From NCBI GenBank assembly GCA_014526335.1, contig JACTAT010000032.1:1107026-1171025 (forward strand): a stretch of DNA of 64,000 nucleotides. The letters are read 5' to 3'. The DNA comes from Chrysaora quinquecirrha (lineage: Eukaryota > Cnidaria > Scyphozoa > Semaeostomeae > Pelagiidae). Shown here in pieces: positions 26,787 through 38,800 of this stretch. A program made the translations under genes and the position numbers. The notes below the pieces were generated by a model. It was not told the origin of the DNA, ran no database searches, and worked only from the letters and a program-made list of their open reading frames with translations. How positions within the stretch are numbered: the stretch's first letter is position 1; each line of letters starts with the position of its first letter.

Positions 26787-27627
26787 TTGGGTTTCTTAAA
26801 TATTAATAGTCTAAGGAACAAGATAGTCGATCTTAGGATCTTTATCCAGAAATTGCAACCTGATTTTTTCGTGGTACAAGAGACTAAGCTTGATAGTTCA
26901 TTTAAAACAAATAATTTTCTCTTAAACGATTATCAAAAACCTCAGCGTTTAGATAGAAATGCCCATGGAGGGGGACTGATGGCCTATGCAAGAAAAGGCT
27001 TAGTCTGTAATAGGAAGGCATGCTTTGAATCCCCTGAACTTGAAATGATTTGCTCAGAACTAGTAATAAACAAAAGAAATGGATTATTTTCTCCTGTACC
27101 GTCCTCCAGTCTCCACAAATTTAGTCCCTATTTTTGACAAGCTCCTCGAGCAATTGAATATCGTTCTCGACAATTATGATAATCTTATTATTTTGGGAGA
27201 TTTAAATATAGATACCATGAATATAAATGACCCTGGTTACAATAAATTACTTCTACTTATGGATATATTTAATTTGACAAACTTAGTTAAGGTAAAAACG
27301 TGCTTTGCAACTCCTCTCGGAACATCTATTGATGTTATACTGACGAATCGGCCCTCATGTTTCCAAAAGACAACAGCCTTTGAAACCGGCATAAGCGACC
27401 ATCATAGTCTTGTTTTTACTCAAATGAAGGCTAAAGCACCTCGTCTGAAGAGAAAGTGCATCAAATATCGTTCATATAAAACTTTCGATGAACTAAAATT
27501 CCGCGAAGATATAAAGAGTGCTGTTTTGTGTATCAATTTTGAGGACCCCAATTCGGCTTATGAGAAACTAACTGATACTATAAGAAATATTGTAAATACA
27601 CATGCTCCCTCAAGACTAGATTTCTAA
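26787..27627 (+). pseudogene. LINE ORF2, AP-endonuclease domain
   Basis: This is the N-terminal nuclease of ORF2, which nicks target DNA for target-primed reverse transcription. Motifs in order are NINSLRNK, VQETKLD (catalytic Glu), GGGLMAYAR, a YRPP strand, GDLNID (catalytic Asp and Asn) and SDHHSL (catalytic Asp-His), so all key residues are present. The frame shifts once at about 27,080-27,100, between the GGGLMAYAR half and the YRPP half. It ends at a stop at 27,625-27,627, after which the linker (27,628-27,844) is open in pieces with a basic, LINE-like composition. Confidence 0.88.
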
Positions 27628-27844
27628 GGGAAATACTGCTCCTTCATGAACAAAGAGCTCAAGCATGCAATCTATCATAGATCCAAACTTAAAAACAATT
27701 TAAATAAAAATCCTACTACTGAAAACAGATTGAGGTACAATAAACAACGTAATAAATGTGTAAGCCTTCGACGAAAAGCAATTAAAACTCATTTCAAAAT
27801 GCCACAAAATCTGGTAACTTAAATAATCAAGATTTTGGAACCTT

Positions 27845-28946
27845 GTGAAACCATTTCTTTCTAACAAGGGCGCCTTAGGAAATGACGACATTATACTAGT
27901 TAAAGAGAACAAGATTATCACTGACAGTAAAGAGCTAGCGAATATTTTCAACTCTTACTATATAAACATTGTAGAAAATTCAAGTGGAGAAAAGCCAACA
28001 AGTCTTGCAGAAAACTTGCCCAATGCTACCGACAGAAATATAGTTCGTCTCATTAAGGAACAATACAAAGCTCATAATAGTATTAAGAATATAACAACGA
28101 ATAAAGCTAGCTCAGATGCAACATTTTCTTTTCAAGAAGTAGACGAAAATACAATTAGAAATCTGCTTAATGGGCTTGATAGCAAAAAAATCAACTGGAG
28201 TAGATACCATTCCTGCAAAACTTGTACGTATTTCCGCAAATGAACTTGCCCCTGCTTTAACTATAGTAGTAAATAATTGCATTAAAAGCTCTATATTCCC
28301 AGATAATGCTAAACAAGCAGTAGTTACTCCATTAGATAAGGGAGAACCCACAAGAACTGTTGAAAGAAACTTTCGCCCGATAAGTATTCTTAACATTTTT
28401 TCAAAAATTTTGGAAAAGGTTATGAAAAATCAACTAACATCTTATCTAGATCAATGTCTGTCCAGTTTCATTTCGGCCTATAGAAAAAAGATATAGCACC
28501 CAACACGTTCTGATACGACTTCTGGAAGATTGGCGCCTGAATCTTGACCACGGCAAAATCGTTGGTGCCGTGCTTACTGATCTTTCCAAAGCATTCGATT
28601 GCGTACCTCATGATCTTATCATTGCCAAACTTGCCGCATATGGTTTTGATGAGAACTCACTTGTCTTTATTTACTCTTATCTTAAGAATAGAAAACAGGC
28701 AGTTAGGATAAACAACGAATACAGCAGTTTTGAAACTCTTCTCTCTGGTGTTCCGCAGGGATCAGTACTAGGACCAGTGCTTTTAATGTTTTCATTAATG
28801 ATCTGTTCTATTCTATCAAACGTGGGAATCTCCATAACTATGCAGACGATAACACTATTACCTATGCTTCAAGCAGCCTAGATCATCTCATAAACACTCT
28901 AGAACAGGAATCAAACATTTCCCTCAACTGGCTACATGAAAATCAT
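27845..28946 (+). pseudogene. LINE ORF2, reverse transcriptase domain
   Basis: Reverse transcriptase palm and fingers in several frames. Recognisable blocks are TGVDTIPAKL (about 28,200), NFRPISILNIFSKILEKV (28,370-28,425), motif A LTDLSKAFDCVPHDL (28,573-28,617), motif B SGVPQGSVLGPVL (about 28,745-28,785) and motif C NYADD (28,836-28,850). The frame is lost at 28,183-28,189 (seven A), about 28,484-28,489 (six A) and about 28,781-28,784 (four T). Reading on in the neighbouring frame restores the next conserved block each time. All catalytic aspartates are present, so the breaks look young or technical. Confidence 0.9.
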
Positions 28947-29680
28947 ATGATTGCCAACCCAGACAAGTTCCAATCTATTGTTGTTAGAAGAGATAGAGGA
29001 AATACTGAAGGTATTGAACTATCCATAGGTGGTACATTAATCTCGACAGAAAATCATGTTAAATTACTAGGAGTAAAAATAGATAACAGGCTAGATTTCG
29101 ATTTGCACATATCTGATTTGTGTAGAAAGGCTGGAGCTCAACTAAACGCACTGAAACGATTACGATTCTATATTGGATTCAAAGAAAAAAAAAGTTCTCA
29201 TAGAGAGTTTTGTTTACTCAAACTTTCATTACTGTCCGCTTGTTTGGTTTTTTAGCTCCGCAAAGTCGCTGCAGAAAATTGAAAAAAATACAGGAAAGAG
29301 CTCTTCGTTTCCTCTTCAATGACAACAAATCGAGTTATGAATTTTTGTTAAGTAAGTCTTACAAATCACTTATGCATATCCAACGCCTCAGAGTCCTATG
29401 TATAGAAATCTTCAAAACTTTGAACAAGTTAAATCCTTCCTATATGGAAGATATCTTTCGAAAAACGAATCCTACGCGATCTTCACGACGCCCTTTCGAT
29501 TTATATCATCATAGGCCAAATCAGACTACTTTTGGAACAAACAGTTTAAGATCGCTTGGACCGACTGTATGGAATAATCTGCCCTCCCATATCAAATCTG
29601 AACAAAATCTCAAAGCATTCAAACGCCTTATCAATGCCTGGGATGGGGGGCTATGCTTTTGTTATCTATGTAAATCGTAA
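28947..29680 (+). pseudogene. LINE ORF2, C-terminal region
   Basis: Thumb and C-terminal tail after the RT core: IANPDKFQ, VKLLGVKIDNRLDFDLHI, LNALKRLR, then after a shift near the nine-A run at about 29,187-29,195 and another near 29,250, a region with IQERALRFLFND, SLRSLGPTVWNNLP and IKSEQNLKAFKRLI. This W-N-x-L-P plus K-x-F-K ending is the usual C-terminus of CR1/L2/Jockey-type ORF2 proteins. The stop is at 29,678-29,680. Confidence 0.85.
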
Positions 29681-29840
29681 TGGTGAATTTTCTATATTTT
29701 ATTTATAATGCATTAAATATTGAAAAAAATAAAAATTAGAAAAATAATTATGTATTTATTTAAATTTTTTTTCGAGCTAGATTAGCATTCTGTTTTAGAA
29801 AGCTATAGTATTTTCTCGAATTAAAATAAATGGAAATGAA
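29681..29840 (+). other. LINE 3' UTR and tail
   Basis: AT-rich, about 160 bp, with no coding potential. It ends AATAAATGGAAATGAA directly against satellite. AATAAA-like words are present near the end, which could serve as polyadenylation signals. There is no poly(A) run. Confidence 0.7.
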
Positions 29841-32800
29841 AACGCAAGCAAGCATTCACATCATAATGCATCTGTTCAATTCTTAGTCATAAGACTTGAC
29901 AAGCAAGAAAGACGCAAGACAGCATTAACATCATAGTGCATCCATGTAATTCTTAGTCATAAAACTTGACCAGTACAAAAAAGCAAGCAAGCATAATGCA
30001 TTAATGTGATTCTTAGTCGTAAGACTTGACCCGCACAGCAAATGCAAGCAAGCATAATGCATCCGAGTGATTCTTAGTCCTAAGACTTGACCGCACGGAA
30101 GACGCAAGCAGGCATACACATCACAATGCATCCTTGTGATTCTTAGTCGTAAGACATGACCAGCACGGAAGACACAAGCAAGCATTCACATTATTATGCA
30201 TTCCTGTGATTCTTAGTCATAAGACCTGACCAGCGTGGAAGACGCAAGCAGGCATTCACATCATAATGCATCCGTAAGAATCTTAGTCGTCAGACTTGAC
30301 CAGGAAAGAAGACGCAAGCAAGCATAATGCATCTGTGTAATTCTTTGTCAGAAGACTTGCCAGCATGGAAGATGCAAGCAGGCATTACCATCATAATGCA
30401 TCCGTGTCATTCTTAGTCGTAAGACTTAAAAAGCACAGAAGATGCAAGCAAGCATAATGCATCTGTGTGATTCTTAGTCATAAGACTTGAACCACACAGA
30501 AGACCCAAGCAAGCATAATGCATCCAAGTGATTGTTAGTCGTAAGACTTGAACAGCATGCAAGACGCAAGCAAGCATAATGCATCCGTGTGATTCTTAGT
30601 CATAAGACTTGACCAGCACGGAAAATGCAAGCAGGCATGCACATAATAATGCATCCGTGTGATTCGTAGTCGCAAGACTTGACCGCACGGAAGATGCAAG
30701 CAGGCATTCACATCACAACGCATCCATGTAATTCTCAGTCGTAAGATATGACCAGAACGGAAGACGCAAGCAGGCATTCACATCACAATGCATCCGTGCG
30801 ATTCTTAGTTGTAAGACTTGACAAGCCCGGAAGACGCAAGCAAGCATTCACATCATAATACATCTGTGTGATTCTTAGTCGTTAGAATTGACTCGCATGG
30901 AAGACGCAAGCAGGAATTCACATCATAATGCATCCGTAAGAATCTTATTCGTAAGACTTGAACAGCACAAAGGAAGCAAGCAAACATAATGCTTCCTTGG
31001 GATTCTTAGTCGTAAGACTTGACCTGCATGCAAGATGCAAGCAAGCATTCACATCGTAATCAATCCGTGTGATTCTTAGTCGTAATACTTGAGCAGCTTG
31101 GAAGACGTAAGCAAGCATTCACATCACAACGCATCTGTGCAATTCTAAGTTGCAAGACTTGACAAGTAAGGAAGACACAAGCAAGCATTCACATCATAAT
31201 GCATCCATGTGATTCTTAGTCGTAAAACTTGACCCGCACGGAAGATGCGAGCAAGCATTCACATTATAATGCATCTGTGTGATTCTTAGTCCTAAGACTT
31301 GAGCAGCATGGAAGGCACAAACAAGCATAATGCATCCGAGTGATTCTTAGTCGAAAGACTTGAGCAGCATGGAAGACGCAAGCAAGCATAATGCATCCGT
31401 GTGGTTCTTAGTCATAAGACGTGACCAGCACGGAAAACGCAAGCAGGCATGCACATCACAACGCATCCATTTGATTCTTAGTCGCAAAGACTTGACCTGC
31501 ATGGAAGATGCAAGCAATCATTCACATTGTAATCGATCCATGTGATTCTTAGTCGTAATACTTGAGCAGCATGCAAGATGCAAGCAAGCATAATGCATCC
31601 ATGTGTTTCTTAGTCGCAAGACTTGACCGCATGGAAGTCGCAAGCAGGCATTCAGATCACAACGCATCCGTGCGATTCTAAGTTGCAAGACTTGACCAGC
31701 ACAGAAGACACAAGCAAGCATTCACATCATAATGCATCTGTGCAAATCTTAGTCATAAGACTTGACCAGCAAGAAAGACGCAAGACAGCATTAACATCAT
31801 AGTGCATCCATGTAATTCTTAGTCATAAAAATTGACCAGTACAAAAGACGCAAGCAAGCATAATGCATTAATGGGATTCTTAGTCGTAAGACTTGACCAG
31901 CACTGAAGATGGAAGCAGGCATCCACATCATAATGCATCCGTGTGATTCTTAAACGTAAGACTTGACCCGCAAAGCAAATGCAAGCAAGCATAATGCATC
32001 CAAGTGATTCTTAGTCCTAAGACTTGACCAGCACGGAAGACACAAGCAAGCATTCACATTATTATGCATCCGTGTGATTCTTAGTCATAAGACCTGACCC
32101 GTGTGGAAGACGCAAGCAGGCATTCACATCATAATGCATCCGTAAGAATCTTAGTCGTCAGACTTGACCAGCAAAGAAGACGCAAGCAAGCATAATGCAT
32201 CGGTGTCATTCTTAGTCGTACGACCTGAAAAGCACAGAAGATGCAAGCAAGCATAAGGCATCTATGTGATTCTTAGTCATAAGACTTGAACCACACAGAA
32301 GACCCAAGGAAGCATAATGCATCCGAGTGATTCTTAGCCGAAAGACTTGAACAGTATGGAAGACGCAAGCAAGCATAATGCATCCGTGTGATTCTTAGTC
32401 ATAAGACATGACCAGCACGGAAAACGCAAGCAGGCATGCACATCACAACGCATCCATTTGATTCTTAGTTGCAAAGACTTGACCTGCATGGAAGATGCAA
32501 GCAATCATTCACATTGTAATCGATCCGTGTGTTTCTTAGTCGTAATACTTGAGCAGCATGCAAGATGCAAGCAAGCATAATGCATCCATGTATTTCTTAG
32601 TCGCAAGACTTGATCGCATGGAAGTCGCAAGCAGGCATTCAGATCACAACGCATCCGTGCGATTCTAAGTTGCAAGACTTGACCAGCACAGAAGACACAA
32701 GCAAGCATTCACATCATAATGCATCTGTGCAATTCTTAGTCATAAGACTTGACCAGCAAGAATGACGCAAGACAGCATTAACATCATAGTGCATCCATGT

Positions 32801-35800
32801 AATTCTTAGTCATAAAATTTGACCAGTACAAAAGACGCAAGCAAGCATAATGCATTAATGTGATTCTTAGTCGTAAGACTTGACCAGCACTGAAGATGGA
32901 AGCAGGCATCCACATCATAATGCATCCGTGTGATTCTTAAACGTAAGACTTGACCCGCACAGCAAATGCAAGCAAGCATAATGCATCCGAGTGATTCTTA
33001 GTCCTAAGACTTGTCCGCACAGAAGACGCAAGCAGGCATACACATCACAATGCATCCTTGTAATTCTTAGTCGTAAGACATGACCAGAACGGAAGACACA
33101 AGCAAGCATTCACATTATTATGCATCCGTGTGATTCCTAGTCATAAGACCTGACCCGCGTGGAAGACGCAAGCAGGCATTCACATCATAATGCATCCGTA
33201 AGAATATTAGTCGTCAGACTTGACCAGCAAAGAAGACGCAAGCAAGCATAATGCATCTGTGTAATTCTTTGTCAGAAGACTTGCCAGCATGGAAGATGCA
33301 AGCAGGCATTACCATCATAATGCATCTGTGTCATTCTTAGTCGTAAGACTTGAAAAGCACAGAAGACCCAAGCAAGCATAATGCATCTGTGTGATTCTTA
33401 GTCATAAGAATTGAACAACACACAAGACCCAAGCAAGCATAATGCATCCAAGTGATTCTTAGTCGTAAGACTTGAACAGCATGCAAGACGCAAGCAAGCA
33501 TAATGCATCCGAGTGATTCTTGGTCGTAAGACTTGACCGCATGGAAGACGCAAGCAGGCATACACAACACAACGCATCCTCGTGATTCTTAGTCGTAAGA
33601 CATGACCAGCACGGAAGACACAAGCAAGCATTCACATTATTATGCATCCGTGTGATTCTTAGTCATAAGACCTGACCCGCGTGGAAGACGCAAGCAGGCA
33701 TTCACATCATAATGCATCCGTAAGAATCTTAGTCGTCAGACTTGACCAGCAAAGAAGACGCAAGCAAGCATAATGCATCTGTGTAATTCTTTGTCAGAAG
33801 ACTTGCCAGCATGGAAGATGTAAGCAGGCATTACCATCATAATGCATCCGTGTCATTCTTAGTCGTAAGACTTGAAAAGCACAGAAGATGCAAGCAAGCA
33901 TAATGCATCTGTGTGATTCTTAGTCATAAGACTTGAACAACACAGAAGACCAAAGCAAGCATAATGCATCCAAGTGATTCTTAGTCGTAAGACTTGAACA
34001 GCATGCAAGACGCAAGCAAGCATAATGCATCCGTGTGATTCTTAGTCATAAGACTTGACAAGCCCGGAAAACGCAAGCAGGCATGCACATAATAATGCAT
34101 CCGTGTGATTCGTTGTCGCAAGACTTGAACGCACAGAAGATGCAAGCAGGCATTCACATCACAACGCATCCATGTAATTCTCAGTCGTAAGATATGACCA
34201 GAACGGAAGACGCAAGCAGGCATTCACATCACAATGCATCCGTGCGATTCTTAGTTGTAAGACTTGACAAGCACAGAAGATACAAGCAAGCATTCACATC
34301 ATCATGCATCTGTGAGAATCTTCGTCGCAAGACTTGACCATCACAGAAGACGCAAGCAAGCATAATGCATCCGTGTAATTCTTTGTCAGAAGACTTGACC
34401 AGCATGGAAGATGCAAGCATGCATTACAATCATAATGCATCCGTGCAATTCTTTGTCATAAGACTTGACCAGCAAGAAAGACGCAAGCAGGCATTCACAT
34501 AATAATGCATCCATAAGAATCTTAGTCGTAAGACTTGACCATCACAGAAGACGCAAGCAAGCATAATGCATCCGTGTAATTCTTAGTCAAAAGACCTGAC
34601 CAGCATGGAAGAAGCAAGCAGGCATTACCATCATAATGCATCCGTGTGATTCTTAGTCGTAAGACTTGAAAAGCACAGAAGACGCAAGCAAGCATAATGC
34701 ATCCAAGTGATTCTTAGTCGTAAGACTTGAGCTGCATGGAAGATGCAAGCAAGCATTCACATTGTAATCCATCCGTGTGATTCTTAGTCCTAAGACTTGA
34801 GCAGCATGGAAGGCACAAGCAAGCATGATGCATCCGAGTGATTCTTAGTCGAAAGACTTGAACAGCATGGAAGACGCAAGCAAGCATAATGCATCCGTGT
34901 GATTCTTAGACATAAGACTTGACCAGCACGGAAAACGCAAGCAGGCATGCACATCACAACGCATCCATTTGATTCTTAGTCGCAAAGACTTGACCTGCAT
35001 GGAAGATGCAAGCAATCATTCACATTGTAATCGATCCGTGTGATTCTTAGTCGTAATATTTGAGCAGCATGCAAGATGCAAGCAAGCATAATGCATCCAT
35101 GTGTTTCTTAGTCGCAAGACTTGACCGCATGGAAGTCGCAAGCAGGCATTCAGATCACAACGCATACGTGCGATTCTAAGTTGCAAGACTTGACCAGCAC
35201 AGAAGACACAAGCAAGCATTCACATCATAATGCATCTGTGCAATTCTTAGTCATAAGACTTGACCAGCAAGAAAGACGCAAGACAGCATTAACATCATAG
35301 TGCATCCATGTAATTCTTAGTCATAAAACTTGACCAGTACAAAAGACGCAAGCAAGCATAATGCATTAATGGGATTCTTAGTCGTAAGACTTGACCAGCA
35401 CTGAAGATGGAAGCAGGCATCCACATCATAATGCATCCGTGTGATTCTTAAACGTAAGACTTGACCCGCAAAGCAAATGCAAGCAAGCATAATGCATCCA
35501 AGTGATTCTTAGTCCTAAGACTTGACCAGCACGGAAGACACAAGCAAGCACTCACATTATTATGCATCCGTGTGATTCTTAGTCATAAGACCTGACCCGT
35601 GTGGAAGACGCAAGCAGGCATTCACATCATAATGCATCCGTAAGAATCTTAGTCGTCAGACTTGACCAGCAAAGAAGACGCAAGCAAGCATAATGCATCG
35701 GTGTAATTCTTTGTCAGAAGACTTGCCAGCATGGAAGATGCAAGTAGGCATTACAATCATAATGCATCCGTGTCATTCTTAGTCGTAAGACCTGAAAAGC

Positions 35801-38800
35801 ACAGAAGATGCAAGCAAGCATAATGCATCTGTGTGATTCTTAGTCATAAGACTTGAACCACACAGAAGACCAAAGGAAGCATAATGCATCCAAGTGATTC
35901 TTAGTCGTAAGACTTGAACAGCATGCAAGACACAAGAGAGCATAATGCATCCGTGTGATTCTTAGTCATAAGACTTGACAAGCCCGGAAAACGCAAGCAG
36001 GCATGCACATAATAATGCATCCGTGTGATTCGTAGTCGCAAGACTTGACCGCACGGAAGATGCAAGCAGGCATTCACATCACAACGCATCCATGTAATTT
36101 TCAGTCGTAAGATATGACCAAAACGGAAGACGCAAGCAGGCATTCACATCACAATGCATCCGTGCGATTCTTAGTTGTAAGACTTGACACGCACGGAAGA
36201 CGCAAGCAAGCATTCACATCATAATGTATCTCTGTGATTCTTAGTCACAAGACTTTACCAGTACAAAAGACGCAAGCAAGCATTCACATCACAACACATA
36301 TGTGTGATTCTAAGTCGTTAGAATTGACTCGCATGGAAGACGCTAGCAGGAATTCACATCATAATGCATCCGTAAGAATCTTAATCGTAAGACTTGAACA
36401 GCACAAAGGAAGCAAGCAAGCTTAATGCATCCTTGGGATTCTTAGTCGTAAGACTTGACCTGCATGCAAGATGCAAGCAAGCATTCACATCGTAATCAAT
36501 CCGTGTGATTCTTAGTCGTAATACTTGAGCAGCATGGAAGACGTAAGCAAGCATTCACATCACAACGCATCTGTGCAATTCTTAGTTGCAAGACTTGACA
36601 AGTAAGGAAGACACAAGCAAGCATTCACATCATAATGCATCCATGTGATTCTTAGTCGTAAAACTTTACCCGCACGGAAGATCCAAGCAAGCATTCACAT
36701 TATAATGCATCTGTGTGATTCTTAGTTGTAAGACTTGACCCGCACAGAAGACGCAAGCAAGCATTCACATCATAATGCATCTTTGCAATTCTTAGTCATA
36801 AGACTTGACCAGCAAGAAAGATGCAAGCAGGCATTCACATCATAATGCATCCATGATAATCTTAGTCGTAAGACTTGACCATCACAGAAGACGCAAGGAA
36901 GCATAATGCATCCGTGTAATTCCTTGTCAGAAGACTTGACCAGCATGGAAGATGCAAGCAGGCATTACAATCATAATGCATCCGTGCAATTCTTAGTCAT
37001 AAGACTTGACCAGCAAGAAAGACGCAAGCAGGCATTCACATAATATTGCATCCATAAGAATCTTAGTCGCAAGACTTGACCATCACAGAAGACGCAAGCA
37101 AGCATAATGCATCCGTGTAACTCTTTGTCAGAAGACTTGACCAGCATGGAAGATGCAAGCATGCATTACAATCATAATGCATTCGTGCAATTCTTAGTCA
37201 TAAGACTTGACCAGCAAGAAAGACGCAAGCAGGCATTCACATAATAATGCATCCATAAGAATCTTAGTCGCAAGACTTGACCATCACAGAAGACGCAAGC
37301 AAGCATAATGCATCCGTGTAATTCTTAGTCAAAAGACCTGACCAGCATGGAAGAAGCAAGCAGGCATTACCATCATAATCCATCCGTGTGATTCTTAGTC
37401 GTAAGACTTGAAAAGCACAGAAGACGCAAGCAAGCATAATGCATCCAAGTGATTCTTAGTCGTAAGACTTGACCTGCATGGAAGATGCAAGCAAGCATTC
37501 ACATTGTAATCCATCCGTGTGATTCTTAGTCCTAAGACTTGAGCAGCATGGAAGGCACAAGCAAGCATGATGCATCCGAGTGATTCTTAGTCGAAAGACT
37601 TGAACAGCATGGAAGACGCAAGCAAGCATAATGCATCCGTGTGATTCTTAGACATAAGACTTGACCAGCACGGAAAACGCAAGCAGGCATGCACATCACA
37701 ACGCATCCATTTGATTCTTAGTCGCAAAGACTTGACCTGCATGGAAGATGCAAGCAATCATTCACATTGTAATCGATCCGTGTGATTCTTAGTCGTAATA
37801 CTTGAGCAGCATGCAAGATGCAAGCAAGCATAATGCATCCATGTGTTTCTTAGTCGCAAGACTTGACCGCATGGAAGTCGCAAGCAGGCATTCAGATCAC
37901 AACGCATCCGTGCGATTCTAAGTTGCAAGACTTGACCAGCGCAGAAGACACAAGCAAGCATCCACATCATAATGCATCTGTGCAATTCTTAGTCATAAGA
38001 CTTGACCAGCAAGAAAGACGCAAGACAGCATTAGCATCATAGTGCATCCATGTAATTCTTAGTCATAAAACTTGACCAGTACAAAAGACGCAAGCAAGCA
38101 TAATGCATTAATGGGATTCTTAGTCGTAAGACTTGACCAGCACTGAAGATGGAAGCAGGCATCCACATCATAATGCATCCGTGTGATTCTTAAACGTAAG
38201 ACTTGACCCGCAAAGCAAATGCAAGCAAGCATAATGCATCCAAGTGATTCTTAGTCCTAAGACTTGACCAGCACGGAAGACACAAGCAAGCATTCACATT
38301 ATTATGCATCCGTGTGATTCTTAGTCATAAGACCTGACCCGTGTGGAAGACGCAAGCAGGCATTCACATCATAATGCATCCGTAAGAATCTTAGTCGTCA
38401 GACTTGACCAGCAAAGAAGACGCAAGCAAGCATAATGCATCGGTGTAATTCTTTGTCAGAAGACTTGCCAGCATGGAAGATGCAAGTAGGCATTACAATC
38501 ATAATGCATCCGTGTCATTCTTAGTCGTAAGACCTGAAAAGCACAGAAGATGCAAGCAAGCATAATGCATCTATGTGATTCTTAGTCATAAGACTTGAAC
38601 CACACAGAAGACCCAAGGAAGCATAATGCATCCAAGTGATTCTTAGTAGTAAGACTTGAACAGCATGCAAGACACAAGAGAGCATAATGCATCCGTGTGA
38701 TTCTTAGTCATAAGACTTGACAAGCCCGGAAAACGCAAGCAGGCATGCACATAATAATGCATCCGTGTGATTCGTAGTCGCAAGACTTGAGCGCACGGAA

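Larger units (their letters stand above)
24883..29840 (+). mobile_element. LINE of the CR1/L2 type, nearly full length
   Basis: This is the longer copy: ORF1 (24,913-26,445), a spacer, ORF2 with AP endonuclease and reverse transcriptase (26,787-29,680) and a short AT-rich 3' UTR ending AAATAAATGGAAATGAA, a tail style common in L2/CR1-like LINEs. Satellite resumes at about 29,841 in a different monomer phase (ACGCAAGC), so part of a monomer was lost at the insertion site and no target-site duplication is visible. Clade assignment comes from the esterase ORF1, the RT motifs and the tail; a phylogeny could move it to a neighbouring Jockey-superfamily clade. Confidence 0.85.
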
